From: Actinomycetota bacterium
GTDB lineage: Bacteria > Actinomycetota > CADDZG01 > WHSQ01
NCBI GenBank assembly: GCA_030446465.1
Contig: JAUJNI010000002.1
Location: 41,143-105,142, forward strand
Length of the DNA: 64,000 nt
Direction of reading: 5' to 3'
This document shows, one piece after another, positions 51,917 through 61,469 of the stretch. Position numbers and translations under genes: made by a program. Below the pieces are notes generated by a model. It worked only from the letters and a program-made list of their open reading frames with translations, was not told the DNA's origin and did no database searches. Position 1 is the first letter of the stretch; the number at the start of each line of letters is the position of its first letter.

Positions 51917-52987
51917 GTGCCCAACGGAAACGGTTTCGAGGATGCGATCAACGGCCGTGGGGTAACCGAGGCCTCGGGCGGTGTGGCGACGCTCTCGCGC
52001 GCCGACTTCGTGTCGGACCAAGAGGTTCGCTGGTGTCCGGGTTGCGGCGACTATGCGGTTCTGGCGGCGGTTCAAGGCGTAATGCCGGAGCTCGGCGTCC
52101 CCCGCGAGAAGGTGGTGTTCGTCTCTGGGATCGGATGCTCGAGTCGCTTCCCCTATTACATGAACACCTACGGGGTCCACGGGATCCACGGGCGGGCCCC
52201 CGCGATCGCGACCGGGCTTGCGACGGCCAGGCCCGACCTTCAGGTCTGGGTGATCACGGGGGACGGCGACGGGCTTTCGATCGGCGGAAACCATCTGATT
52301 CACGCCCTGCGCCGCAACGTGAACTTGAAGATCCTGTTGTTCAACAACCAGATCTACGGACTGACTAAGGGGCAGTACTCGCCGACCTCAGAGCAGGGCA
52401 AGGTCACGAAGTCGACGCCGTTTGGGTCGCTCGAGCGACCGTTCAACCCGATCTCCATCGCCCTGGGGGCTGAGGCCACCTTCGTCGCTCGGACCATCGA
52501 CGTGGAGCGCAAGCACCTGCCGCAGGTACTCAGGCAGGTGGCTGCTCACCGTGGCTCGGCGTTCGTGGAGATCTACCAGAACTGCAACATCTTCAACGAC
52601 GGGGCGTTCATTGCTCTGACCGGCAAGGAGCGAACCCAGAACCGCATCTATCTAGAGCATGGAAGTCCGATTCGCTTCGGACCCGACGGCGCCAAGGGTG
52701 TAGTGATGAGGGAAGACGGCAGGCTCGAGATAGTGGACACGGCCGCGGTGGGTGAGGGCAACCTCCTTGTGCACGACGCCCACAGGGACGATCCGAGCCT
52801 TGCCTTCGCGCTGTCTCGTCTCGCCGATGGCCCCACGTCGCCTACCCCTTTGGGGGTGTTCCGGTCGGTCCAGCGCCCGGTCTACGGAGACACCATGGAG
52901 CACCAGCTACGGATGGCCGCGGATCAACAAGGACCAGGAGATCTAAAGCGCCTGCTCGCCTCGGGCGACACCTGGACCGTCGAGTAA
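51917..52987 (+). CDS. korB: 2-oxoacid:ferredoxin oxidoreductase beta subunit
   Basis: The 356-residue ThDP subunit starts on GTG directly after the korA stop. It has the C-P-G-C-G-D-Y cluster motif, S-G-I-G-C-S-S-R-F-P and the ThDP motif G-D-G-D-G-L-S-I-G-G-N, followed by L-F-N-N-Q-I-Y-G-L-T-K-G-Q-Y-S-P-T. The conserved core cysteines for one [4Fe-4S] cluster are present. Confidence 0.93.
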   Translation: MPNGNGFEDAINGRGVTEASGGVATLSRADFVSDQEVRWCPGCGDYAVLAAVQGVMPELGVPREKVVFVSGIGCSSRFPYYMNTYGVHGIHGRAPAIATGLATARPDLQVWVITGDGDGLSIGGNHLIHALRRNVNLKILLFNNQIYGLTKGQYSPTSEQGKVTKSTPFGSLERPFNPISIALGAEATFVARTIDVERKHLPQVLRQVAAHRGSAFVEIYQNCNIFNDGAFIALTGKERTQNRIYLEHGSPIRFGPDGAKGVVMREDGRLEIVDTAAVGEGNLLVHDAHRDDPSLAFALSRLADGPTSPTPLGVFRSVQRPVYGDTMEHQLRMAADQQGPGDLKRLLASGDTWTVE

Positions 52988-53015
52988 CTCCCGCATGGTG
53001 GAGCCGCGGGAGGGC

Positions 53016-53264
53016 ATGTCTTCCAATCACGAGATCGATCGGCGGGACTTTCCGACCGATGAAGACGTCGAGGCCAAGGCTCAACAGGTTCAGAACGACG
53101 CCGGGAACGTTTCCGACATGACGGACGAGGACGTGGCGAAGCGTGCCGCGCTGCGGATTCTGGAGGATTCGGAGGCCCGCACCCAGCAAGCCGCCGACCT
53201 CGATCCAGAAGACGACGTGGTGATCCGCCGCACTTCGACCGAGACCGCGCGAGAGGTCCGCTAG
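53016..53264 (+). CDS. Hydrophilic hypothetical protein
   Basis: The 82-residue protein is highly charged and helical in character, with repeated D-E-D-V and no transmembrane segment. The ATG at 53016 has GGGAGG close upstream; an ATG at 52995 is in frame but lacks a binding site. It follows korB by 28 bases and may ride on the same transcript. I recognise no family. Confidence 0.55.
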   Translation: MSSNHEIDRRDFPTDEDVEAKAQQVQNDAGNVSDMTDEDVAKRAALRILEDSEARTQQAADLDPEDDVVIRRTSTETAREVR

Positions 53265-53277
53265 CCACCTTCGCGCG

Positions 53278-53571
53278 CTACGGGCGGTCGCGGGCCCTCA
53301 ACCTCTTGAGGAAGCCGACTGCAAGCAACCCATAACCAATGAAGTTCAGGACGAAGACTAGGGGGCGGGGCAATCCGTCGTCGAGGACAGCCGCCAGGAC
53401 GGATGTGGCGAGCAACAGGACCGCTCCCGCGAGCAGCACCTTGCGCCACGGCTCCATTGGAGCGCGCAGTCGGGCCGCGAGAGCCCGTTTGGGAACCTCG
53501 ACCTGAGGACGTGCGGGGGCGGGATCATCAGGACCGCGTTCGGGGCGAGGGTCAGAGGGGTTCATCGACAC
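53278..53571 (-). CDS. Small membrane protein with two transmembrane helices
   Basis: The 97-residue protein has a Pro/Arg-rich cytosolic N-terminus (about 40 residues) and two hydrophobic helices (about 43-62 and 70-88) with a short basic end. It is convergent with the preceding small gene. No motif is recognised. Confidence 0.55.
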   Translation of the reverse strand: MSMNPSDPRPERGPDDPAPARPQVEVPKRALAARLRAPMEPWRKVLLAGAVLLLATSVLAAVLDDGLPRPLVFVLNFIGYGLLAVGFLKRLRARDRP

Positions 53572-53615
53572 GGTCTCTCGACCCTAGCCCAGCGAATGGT
53601 TTGTAGGCTCCCGGA

Positions 53616-55235
53616 GTGACGGAGCAGGGGCATGGTGGGCTTGCCGTATCCGGAGCGCTAAAGGCGCTCCGAGTCAGCCATCTGTTCACGCTCACCGGGG
53701 GGCACATCTTCCCCATCCTGGACGGTTGCAAGCAGGACGGAATACGCATCGTCGACACTCGCCACGAGCAATCGGCCGCCTTCGCCGCCGAGGGATGGGC
53801 TCGCCTCACCCGGTCCCTCGGGGTAGTTGCAATGACCGCAGGCCCAGGCGTCACCAACGCAATCAGTGCGCTGGCGCAGGCCAGGTTTAATCAGGCCCCC
53901 GTGCTCGGGTTGGGGGGCCGAGCTCCTGCGTTTCGATGGGGTCAAGGGTCGCTGCAGGAGATCGATCACGTCGCCTTCGTTGATCCGATTGCTGAGGCAA
54001 GGACCGTCTCGGATACGTCCCTGATCGCCAAAGAGGTCGTCACTGCAGCAATCGCCGCGCTCACTTCGCCGCGCGGCCCCCGCTTCTTGGATTTCCCCCT
54101 CGACGTCATGTTCGGAAGCGCTCCCTTGGAATTTATGGAGCCATGGTTCCAGGCGGAATCTGTGGTGGCGCAGGAAGACGCGCTGGAGGTGGCTGACCTG
54201 CTGGCGAGAGCGCAGCGTCCCGTTCTGCTTGCCGGGTCGAACGTCTATCTCGATCGAGCAGAGGATTCATTGCGATCGCTGGTAGAGAAGGCTCAGCTCC
54301 CTACCTTTGCCAACGGCCAGGGGCGTGGTTGCCTGCCGGCCGACCATCCACTGGCCTTCAGCCGCAGCCGGTCGGCGGCGTTCAAGCAGGCGGATCTGGT
54401 GATAGTCGCCGGTACGCCGATGGACTTCAGGCTCGGCTTCGGACAGAGCTTCGCCACCGGAGCCAAGGTCGTCCATCTCGATTCGGCACCCGAGTCGATC
54501 ACGACGAACGTGGATCTCGCCGGTTCGATCGGCGCCCCGCTCGATGCTTGCCTTGCGGCCGTTGCCGAGGCCCTCGAGAAGCCACCAGATACGAGCGCCT
54601 GGATACGCGCCTTGATCGACGTCGAAGACGACAAGCGTGCGTCCGCGGAGCCCGAGCTGCGTTCCGACTCGATGCCCATCCACCCGATGCGCATCTATGG
54701 GGAGCTTGCCCCGCTGCTAGACCGAGACGCAATCGTGATTGGGGACGGCGGTGACTTCGTCTCCTATGCGGGCCGCGAGATCGCTTCGTACCAACCGGGA
54801 TGCTGGCTCGATCCGGGGCCCTTCGGCTGCCTCGGGGTTGGGCCCGGCTATGCCATGGCGGCGCGGCTCGCCCATCCCGAGCGCCAGATCGTCGTGCTCT
54901 ACGGCGACGGGGCACTGGGGTTCTCGGGCATGGATCTCGAGACGCTCGTCCGTCTGCAGCTTCCGGTTGTCTGCATCGTTGGCAACAACGGCATCTGGGG
55001 TTTGGAGAAGCACCCCATGCGGGCCCTGTATGGCTACGATGTCGCCGCGGAGCTTCGCCCGGGGATTCGCTACGACCAGATGATGGAGGCGTTCGGGGGC
55101 CGGGGCGAATACGTCACCGATCCCGAAGACATCGCTCCGGCTCTCAGACGTGCATTTGCTTCGGGGGAGCCGACGCTCGTAAACATCCTGACCGACCCCG
55201 AGGTCGCCTACCCGCGCTCCGCCAACCTTGCCTGA
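53616..55235 (+). CDS. IlvG-like ThDP-dependent enzyme (acetolactate synthase family)
   Basis: The 539-residue enzyme has the three-domain ThDP fold of the acetolactate synthase/2-hydroxyacyl-CoA lyase family. The start T-L-T-G-G-H-I-F-P-I-L-D-G-C and D-T-R-H-E-Q-S-A-A-F-A-A-E-G hold the catalytic Glu. The ThDP motif is G-D-G-A-L-G-F-S-G-M, followed by N-N-G-I-W-G-L-E-K-H. From memory these segments match mycobacterial IlvG (Rv1820 type) closely. No small regulatory subunit or other branched-chain gene is adjacent, so true acetolactate synthesis is unproven. Confidence 0.82.
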   Translation: MTEQGHGGLAVSGALKALRVSHLFTLTGGHIFPILDGCKQDGIRIVDTRHEQSAAFAAEGWARLTRSLGVVAMTAGPGVTNAISALAQARFNQAPVLGLGGRAPAFRWGQGSLQEIDHVAFVDPIAEARTVSDTSLIAKEVVTAAIAALTSPRGPRFLDFPLDVMFGSAPLEFMEPWFQAESVVAQEDALEVADLLARAQRPVLLAGSNVYLDRAEDSLRSLVEKAQLPTFANGQGRGCLPADHPLAFSRSRSAAFKQADLVIVAGTPMDFRLGFGQSFATGAKVVHLDSAPESITTNVDLAGSIGAPLDACLAAVAEALEKPPDTSAWIRALIDVEDDKRASAEPELRSDSMPIHPMRIYGELAPLLDRDAIVIGDGGDFVSYAGREIASYQPGCWLDPGPFGCLGVGPGYAMAARLAHPERQIVVLYGDGALGFSGMDLETLVRLQLPVVCIVGNNGIWGLEKHPMRALYGYDVAAELRPGIRYDQMMEAFGGRGEYVTDPEDIAPALRRAFASGEPTLVNILTDPEVAYPRSANLA

Positions 55236-55310
55236 AGGCCGTGGGTTGACCGATCTCCCTCGCTTGGACATGGTGATTGCACACATCGGTACAAGAGAAG
55301 GCTGAGATTC

Positions 55311-56036
55311 GTGAGCCTGAGGGACGCGTGGGAGAAGAATGCCGGCGACTGGATCAACTGGGCGAGGACTCCCGAGCACGACATTTACTACTGGCGACTG
55401 AATCGCCCGAACTTCCTCGAATTGATCCCGCCACCCGGTCGGTTGACGGTGGACATAGGTTGCGGTGAGGGCCGGCTCGGGCGCGACTTGCGAGATCGTG
55501 GCCACTTCGTCGTAAACATCGACAGCTCTCCGACCCTGGCCCGAGCTGCGGCCGAAGCGGAAGAGCCTCATCGCGTGGTGGTGGCCGATGCTGCTTGGCT
55601 GCCCCTCCCACCCGACGTAGCGGATCTAGTGATCTCGTTCATGTCGCTGCAGGACATCGACGACCTTGATCGTTCCGTCAGCGAGGCTTCCCGCATCCTT
55701 GTATCTGGCGGCCGTTACTGCATTGCCAACCTTCATCCCCTCAGCTCTTCAGGGACGTTCGAAGTCAAAGAGAGAGGCGCTCATTTCACAATCAGCGACT
55801 CTTATTTCGAACACCGCCGTTACTCAATCCCCGTGGAACGCGCCGGTCTTCCAATGACGTTTGTGAGCGACCATCGGCCGCTTGAGGCCTACTTCAGCGC
55901 GTTGGAGAAGGCCGGATTTCTGGTGGAAGCACTTCGCGAGTTGAGGCCGGACGACCAGCTAGTGGAGGATGCACCATCGATCGGTCGCTGGACTCAGGTA
56001 CCGATCTTCATTCACATCAGGGCCTTGAAGCGGTGA
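55311..56036 (+). CDS. Class I SAM-dependent methyltransferase
   Basis: The 241-residue protein has motif I as V-D-I-G-C-G-E-G-R-L near residue 47, then a post-I acidic D-S-S, the motif V-V-A-D-A-A-W-L-P-L-P and D-L-V-I-S-F-M-S-L-Q-D. It starts on GTG at 55311. The target cannot be predicted; the sequence resembles UbiE/MenG-like small-molecule methyltransferases. Confidence 0.8.
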   Translation: MSLRDAWEKNAGDWINWARTPEHDIYYWRLNRPNFLELIPPPGRLTVDIGCGEGRLGRDLRDRGHFVVNIDSSPTLARAAAEAEEPHRVVVADAAWLPLPPDVADLVISFMSLQDIDDLDRSVSEASRILVSGGRYCIANLHPLSSSGTFEVKERGAHFTISDSYFEHRRYSIPVERAGLPMTFVSDHRPLEAYFSALEKAGFLVEALRELRPDDQLVEDAPSIGRWTQVPIFIHIRALKR

Positions 56037-56053
56037 CTTGCTGAGACGGAGGT

Positions 56054-57082
56054 CTAGCGGGCGCGGGCCCACTCGATTACTTCCTCCGCCGTCATGCAGT
56101 TGAGGATTCGCTGGGGCGGTACACCCGCCTCGATTGCCGTCGCTATCCCCAGATCTAAGAACTGAAGCTCCCAGGTGCTGTGGGCGTCGGTTCCGATCGA
56201 AACGTAGACGTCGAAGTCAACGGCAAGGCGCATGAGCTCGACGTTGAGGTCCTGGCGGTTCGGGTTGCAGTCGATTTCGACGGCCTTTCCTGCCGACGCC
56301 GCCGCCGCGAACACGCGCGGCCAGTCCGCGTGCAAGCCGGCCCTCGTGCCGTACATCCGGCCCCTTGGATGCCCGAGGACGTGAAACGTCGGGTTATCGA
56401 GCGCCGCGAGATAGCGCTCGGTCTGATCCTCGCCGCCTCGCAGGTTGGAATGAAACGATCCCAGCACGAGATCGAGCGGTGCCAGCACTTCGGCCTCCAT
56501 GTCGCCCTCACCGGTGGGGCTGATGTTCATCTCGAGAGCGTGCAGCACGCGAAAGCCCGAGGGGGCCATGCGCTCGTTCACGAGGGCCACCTTCTGGGCC
56601 TGTAGAGCCAGCACCTCAGGACTCATGCCCCCGGCGATCTTGAGTCCGACGGAATGATCTGTGATGGCGACAAAGGAGCGGCCCAAGGCCTGCGAGGCAA
56701 GCGCCATCTCCTCGATCGAGACCGTGCCGTCGCTGTAAGTGGTGTGCATCTGAAGGTCCGCTTTGATGTCATTTCGCCACTGGGGATGCGCGTCCACCAC
56801 CGAACGTGCGACCGCCATCGTGCTGAACCCACTGCGAGACTCGGGCGGGAGACCGTCTAAGTCCGGCGGATCCCCGAGCCATCCCTTCAGTCGCTTGGCC
56901 AGACCCGGTCCGATGCCGTAGAGGTCGGTAAGAGGCCGGTTCTCCTCGAAGATCTCGGCCGCCTCCTCGGCCCACGCCAAGGCGGCCCGAGATGCCCTGC
57001 GGTAAGCGCGCCGCTTTACCTCTTCGACTTCTTCAGCGGTGCGAGCAAGCAACTCGGCGATGTCGAGGTTCGTGAGCGCCAC
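56054..57082 (-). CDS. PHP-domain phosphoesterase of the PolX C-terminal type
   Basis: The 342-residue protein has an N-terminal helical part with a helix-hairpin-helix (L-Y-G-I-G-P-G-L-A-K-R-L near residue 58) and a PHP domain (about 105-335). PHP metal ligands are visible in L-Q-M-H-T-T-Y-S-D-G, I-T-D-H-S, G-H-P-R-G-R and G-T-D-A-H. The arrangement is that of DNA polymerase X without the polymerase domain. It may act as a 3'-5' exonuclease or phosphatase on DNA ends (inference). It converges on the methyltransferase gene and diverges from glgC. Confidence 0.82.
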   Translation of the reverse strand: MALTNLDIAELLARTAEEVEEVKRRAYRRASRAALAWAEEAAEIFEENRPLTDLYGIGPGLAKRLKGWLGDPPDLDGLPPESRSGFSTMAVARSVVDAHPQWRNDIKADLQMHTTYSDGTVSIEEMALASQALGRSFVAITDHSVGLKIAGGMSPEVLALQAQKVALVNERMAPSGFRVLHALEMNISPTGEGDMEAEVLAPLDLVLGSFHSNLRGGEDQTERYLAALDNPTFHVLGHPRGRMYGTRAGLHADWPRVFAAAASAGKAVEIDCNPNRQDLNVELMRLAVDFDVYVSIGTDAHSTWELQFLDLGIATAIEAGVPPQRILNCMTAEEVIEWARAR

Positions 57083-57133
57083 CGAACCAGCCTATTGTTC
57101 TGCCTTGCCAGAAAGGTCACCCAGAGGAGTGAG

Positions 57134-58357
57134 ATGCCCGATCTAAAGATCCTTGCTTTGATCATGGCCGGAGGCGAGGGGAACCGGCTAGAAGTGCTGA
57201 CGGAGCACCGCGCCAAACCCGCGATGCCCTACGGTGGGGTCTATAGGCTCATCGACTTCCCGCTCACCAACTGCATGCACAGCGGCATCCGGGACGTGTG
57301 GATTGCCCAGCAATACCAACCGCATTCTTTGAACGACCATGTCTCGAACGGCAGACCCTGGGATCTCGACCGGACCTACGGGGGCCTGCGCCTACTCTTC
57401 CCCTTCACGGGCGCTCAAGAAGCAGGATGGCACGAGGGCAGCGCCGACGCGATCTATCGCAACTCGAGCTTCATTCGAGAGGCTGAGCCAGACGTCCTCG
57501 TCGTGCTCAGCGCAGATCACATCTACAAGCTCGACTACAGGGCCCCCATCGATGCGCATCTCTCGAACAACGCCGACGTCACCATGGTGACGAGCACGGT
57601 CGCTCGCGAAGAAGCCGGTCGTTTCGGCGTTGTGGAGGTAGAAGATGACTGCAGGATCAGCGACTTCCAGTACAAGCCGGACGATCCTCTGAGCGACGTC
57701 GTCACAACTGAGGTCTTCGTGTTCAAGACTGGGGTGTTACTCGACCTTCTCGACGACCTTGCCGGGGAGCAGCGTAGCGACGGCGCCGACGACGAGGTCT
57801 CGCTCCAAGACCTCGGTGACGTCGTTCTTCCTCGCTTGGTCAAGCAAGAGCGCGCCTACGAGCATCGACTCGAGGGCTACTGGCGCGACGTGGGCACCGT
57901 CGACAGCTACTGGGCTTCACACATGGATCTCCTTAAGGAGTCCCCCGAGATCGATCTCGACGACCCCTCGTGGACCATTCACACCCTCGATCAGCAACGC
58001 ATGCCCGCCCGCATCCTCGACTCGGCCCGCATCAAGAACAGTCTCATCTCGCCCGGCAGCACCATTCGGGGGCAGGTCGAGCACTCGGTCATCGGGTCTG
58101 GAGTCGTGGTCGAACAGGATGCGGTCGTGCGCGACTCGGTGGTTCTTCAAGACTGCGTCATCAAGAGTGGCGCAACGGTCGACTACTCGATCCTCGACAT
58201 GGAGGTCACGGTGGAAAACGGGGGCCGAGTTGGCGATCGGTTCTCAGGTGACGGCTGCCCCGAAGCAGCGGACATCGCCGTGGTTGGTCTGAAGACGGCG
58301 GTTCCAGCAGGCCCCGGCGTCTGTCCCGGCGAGCGGGTGAGTCCGGCGAGCGGGTGA
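57134..58357 (+). CDS. glgC: Glucose-1-phosphate adenylyltransferase
   Basis: The 407-residue enzyme makes ADP-glucose for glycogen or related alpha-glucans. Visible motifs are M-A-G-G-E-G-N-R-L (nucleotide loop), K-P-A-M-P-Y-G-G, G-S-A-D-A-I, S-A-D-H-I-Y and E-G-Y-W-R-D-V-G-T, followed by a left-handed beta-helix. AGAGGAG precedes the ATG. The C-terminus has a short extra Gly/Pro tail. No other glycogen gene is near. Confidence 0.92.
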   Translation: MPDLKILALIMAGGEGNRLEVLTEHRAKPAMPYGGVYRLIDFPLTNCMHSGIRDVWIAQQYQPHSLNDHVSNGRPWDLDRTYGGLRLLFPFTGAQEAGWHEGSADAIYRNSSFIREAEPDVLVVLSADHIYKLDYRAPIDAHLSNNADVTMVTSTVAREEAGRFGVVEVEDDCRISDFQYKPDDPLSDVVTTEVFVFKTGVLLDLLDDLAGEQRSDGADDEVSLQDLGDVVLPRLVKQERAYEHRLEGYWRDVGTVDSYWASHMDLLKESPEIDLDDPSWTIHTLDQQRMPARILDSARIKNSLISPGSTIRGQVEHSVIGSGVVVEQDAVVRDSVVLQDCVIKSGATVDYSILDMEVTVENGGRVGDRFSGDGCPEAADIAVVGLKTAVPAGPGVCPGERVSPASG

Positions 58358-58380
58358 GCGCTCGCGTGTATCTTCTGGCG

Positions 58381-59826
58381 ATGAACGACCTCCTGACCGC
58401 GGCGCTGGATGCCGCCACTTCTTCCGGCGCCGACTTCGCCGATGCTCGTGCCGTCGAGCTGGCGACCGAATCGATCTCCGTGCGAGCCGCCACGGTCGAG
58501 AGTCTCGATCGTTCGGAGTCCCTGGGCTTCGGCGTGCGAGTGCTTGCCAATGGCGCATGGGGCTACGCCGCGTCGGCCAGGCTTGATGCGAAGGAGGCAA
58601 TCCGGGTCGCACGGACCGCCGTCGAGGTGGCGCGCGCGAGCGCTCTGGTCCACTCGACGCCGGTTCACTTGGTTGATGAGCCCGCCCACGTAGCTTCGTG
58701 GTCCACCCCCGTGGCCACAGATCCCTTCGCCGTCGCCCTCGAGGACAAGGTCGGGTTACTCGTCATGGCGACCCAAGAGATGGGTAAGGCGGCCGGTATC
58801 AGGGTGGCCCGCGCGACGATGGACGCTTACCGGCAGAGGAGCTGGTTTGTGTCCTCCGAGGGCGCGGCGATCGACCAGACCATCGTTAACACCGGCGCAG
58901 GGATCGAGGCGACTGCGGTGGCCGATGGGGACGTGCAGCAGCGTTCCTACCCCGCTTCTTTCCGCGGGCACCTCGAGGCGGGTGGCTACGAGATCGTCGA
59001 GCGCATGGATCTGCCGGCGAACGGGCAGAGGGTGGCCGAGGAAGCCGTAGCCCTCCTGTCCGCGCCTGAGTGTCCCTCGGGGACCACCACGCTGGTGCTG
59101 GACGGGCACCAAGTGATGCTCCAGGTGCACGAATCGGTGGGTCATCCCACCGAGCTCGACCGCGTGCTCGGTATGGAAGCAGCCTTTGCCGGCACTTCCT
59201 TTGTCGGCATCCCCGATCTCGGCCGGCTGAGCTATGGGTCTGAGGTCGTCAACATCACTTCCGACGCAACGGCGCCCGGTGGCGTTGGTACCTATGGCTA
59301 CGACGACGAGGGCGTCGAAGGACAGAGGGTGGACCTAGTGAGGAACGGCGTGCTCGTCGGTTTTCAGACCTCTCGGGAGACCGCCGCCCTGGTGGGGCAG
59401 GACCGGTCCAACGGCACGATGCGGGCGGAGGGGTGGGAGAACTTCCCCCTCATCCGCATGCCGAACATCAACCTTCTTCCGGGCGAGGGCAGCTTGGAGG
59501 ATCTACTAGCCGACGTGGACGACGGCGTGTACATGGCGACCAACAAGTCGTGGTCGATCGACGACAAGAGAAAGAACTTCCAGTTCGGCTGCGAGATCGC
59601 CTGGGAGATCAAGGACGGGCGGCTCGGCAGGATGCTCAAGAACCCTCGCTACACAGGCATAACTCCTGTGTTCTGGGGATCGTGCGACGCCGTCGCGGGC
59701 CCCGGCGAGTGGAAGATGCAGGGCACTCCCAACTGCGGGAAGGGACAGCCCGGGCAGACCATGCGCGTCGGTCACGGCACCTCCCCTGCCCGTTTTCGAA
59801 ACGTCTCCATCGGCGTGGGCCAGTGA
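58381..59826 (+). CDS. tldD: Metalloprotease TldD
   Basis: The 481-residue protein carries the TldD zinc motif H-E-S-V-G-H (about residue 250) and the C-terminal segments N-C-G-K-G-Q-P-G and M-R-V-G-H. TldD/TldE degrade unfolded peptides and in some bacteria mature RiPPs. An in-frame GTG at 58354 overlaps the glgC stop and is an alternative start. TldE follows with a GTGA overlap. Confidence 0.92.
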   Translation: MNDLLTAALDAATSSGADFADARAVELATESISVRAATVESLDRSESLGFGVRVLANGAWGYAASARLDAKEAIRVARTAVEVARASALVHSTPVHLVDEPAHVASWSTPVATDPFAVALEDKVGLLVMATQEMGKAAGIRVARATMDAYRQRSWFVSSEGAAIDQTIVNTGAGIEATAVADGDVQQRSYPASFRGHLEAGGYEIVERMDLPANGQRVAEEAVALLSAPECPSGTTTLVLDGHQVMLQVHESVGHPTELDRVLGMEAAFAGTSFVGIPDLGRLSYGSEVVNITSDATAPGGVGTYGYDDEGVEGQRVDLVRNGVLVGFQTSRETAALVGQDRSNGTMRAEGWENFPLIRMPNINLLPGEGSLEDLLADVDDGVYMATNKSWSIDDKRKNFQFGCEIAWEIKDGRLGRMLKNPRYTGITPVFWGSCDAVAGPGEWKMQGTPNCGKGQPGQTMRVGHGTSPARFRNVSIGVGQ

Positions 59827-61196
59827 CCGAAGGGATCTCAGGCGACCTTCCGGTCTCTCACGACGATGCCAGGAAGGCTGCCGGCTACGTTCTCGACTAT
59901 TCGGGAGCGGACGGCGTGGAAGTGGTGCTCACCGGCTCCCGCACGGGGCTGACCCGCTACGCCGGGTCCCAGATCATTCAGAACACCGTTCAAAACAACG
60001 TAAAGGCTTACGTGCGGGTTGCGGCAGGTGATCGGACGGCAACCGCCACGACGAGCCAGCTCGACCAAGAGCACATGCAAAGGGCCGCAGCCAGCGCACT
60101 GGAGGCGGCGTCGGCGTCTCCACCCGACCCCGATTTCCCCGGGCTTCCGGCCCCGGAGCAAGTGGGGCGCGCCCAAGCTCTATTCAGATGGGACGAACCG
60201 ACCGCCGAAGCCTCCCCGCAGCAGCGGGCCGAGGGCGTGAAGCAGATCCTCGACGTGGCTAAGGTCGACAACGCGGCAGGCGTCTACGAGACGAGCGGGC
60301 ATTCCTTTGCGGTGCTCTCGTCCACCGGGATCGACTGCTTCGACGCTTACACCCGTTCGGTGTGCACCTGTTTGGTTGATACGGGGGCAGCGACCGGATG
60401 GGGAGAGGCGTCCTCGCATAGGAAGGCTGAGGTCGACCTGGAGGCCGCTGCCCGCAGGTCGCTCGATAAGGCCGCGGCAGGTGAAGAGCCGTCCGACGCA
60501 GATCCAGGCACCTATCAAGTCATCCTGGAGTCACCGGCGGTCGCAACCTTGCTCGAGTACCTCTCCTACGCAGGCTTCGGAGCCAAGCAAGTGCTGGAGG
60601 GCGAAAGCTTCCTTGCCGAACGGGCCGGCCAGAACGTCGCCTCGCCCCAGGTCACGGTGACAGACGACGTCTTTCATCCCCGGTCGATCGGTATCGGGTT
60701 CGATTTCGAAGGTGTCCCAAAGAAGCGGGTGCCCGTAATCGACTCCGGGCGGGCAACAGGGCCGGTCACCGACCTTCGTCATGCCACGAAGATGGGCATC
60801 GACCTAACCGGTCACGGCTCTGGATCAAACGAGTTCGGACCGTACGCGTCGCAGGTCGTCATGGAGGCCGGAGATCGATCTCTCGATGAGCTGATCTCCG
60901 AGGTCGACGACGGGATCCTCGTCACTCGCTTCCACTATGTCAACGTCTTGGAGAGGCCGAGCACTCTCCTCACCGGCATGACGAGAGACGGAACCTTTCG
61001 GATCAAAAATGGAGAGGTTGCCGGCGCGGTGCACAACTTTCGCTTTGCCCAGAGTGTCCTCGAGGCCCTGGCCTCCGTGCTCGGCGTTGGCAGGGAGCTT
61101 GGAACGGTGGCCGCAGATTACGGACCTTTCGGCTCCACCGTTGCTCCGGCCCTGCGCATCGGCCAGTTTCACTTCGCATCCCGCACCTCACATTAG
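59823..61196 (+). CDS. tldE: TldE/PmbA metalloprotease partner
   Basis: The 457-residue protein is the TldE/PmbA-type partner, which lacks the zinc motif and forms the heterodimer with TldD. The segments V-T-D-D-V-F-H-P-R-S, F-D-F-E-G-V-P-K-K-R and S-G-S-N-E-F-G-P are characteristic. The GTG at 59823 overlaps the tldD stop, ensuring paired synthesis. No precursor peptide is seen nearby. Confidence 0.9.
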   Translation: MTEGISGDLPVSHDDARKAAGYVLDYSGADGVEVVLTGSRTGLTRYAGSQIIQNTVQNNVKAYVRVAAGDRTATATTSQLDQEHMQRAAASALEAASASPPDPDFPGLPAPEQVGRAQALFRWDEPTAEASPQQRAEGVKQILDVAKVDNAAGVYETSGHSFAVLSSTGIDCFDAYTRSVCTCLVDTGAATGWGEASSHRKAEVDLEAAARRSLDKAAAGEEPSDADPGTYQVILESPAVATLLEYLSYAGFGAKQVLEGESFLAERAGQNVASPQVTVTDDVFHPRSIGIGFDFEGVPKKRVPVIDSGRATGPVTDLRHATKMGIDLTGHGSGSNEFGPYASQVVMEAGDRSLDELISEVDDGILVTRFHYVNVLERPSTLLTGMTRDGTFRIKNGEVAGAVHNFRFAQSVLEALASVLGVGRELGTVAADYGPFGSTVAPALRIGQFHFASRTSH

Positions 61197-61211
61197 GAGC
61201 ACTGCCGCCCA

Positions 61212-61421
61212 GTGAGCGGTCATGAGATATGGCACGTGGTCGTCCTGGCATCCACGCTGTTCGGGGCAGCGGGGCTCGCGATCCTGTTGCTGGCGCCTCT
61301 GGTGTTCGAATCGCCTCCTCCCGGCCTCGCGAGAAGCCGCCCGGTTGTGCTGGGCCTGGTAGGGGGGGCGGCCGCGCTGCTGATCGCGGAATGGCTTGGT
61401 GTGCACGGTGGTTCTCTATAA
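61212..61421 (+). CDS. Small two-helix membrane protein
   Basis: The 69-residue protein has two hydrophobic helices (about 8-30 and 45-63) linked by a Pro/Arg segment. It starts on GTG at 61212, with AGGAG 11 bases upstream. It follows tldE by 15 bases and may be in that operon. Family unknown. Confidence 0.6.
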   Translation: MSGHEIWHVVVLASTLFGAAGLAILLLAPLVFESPPPGLARSRPVVLGLVGGAAALLIAEWLGVHGGSL

Positions 61422-61469
61422 TGGTTCAGGAAGGCTCACCGGATGAGCCACACAAGGAGGACGTGCGCA

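Noticed and set aside
58381-61421. TldD/TldE as part of a RiPP gene cluster
   Set aside because: No precursor peptide, radical SAM or export gene lies nearby; a housekeeping protease pair is the simpler reading.
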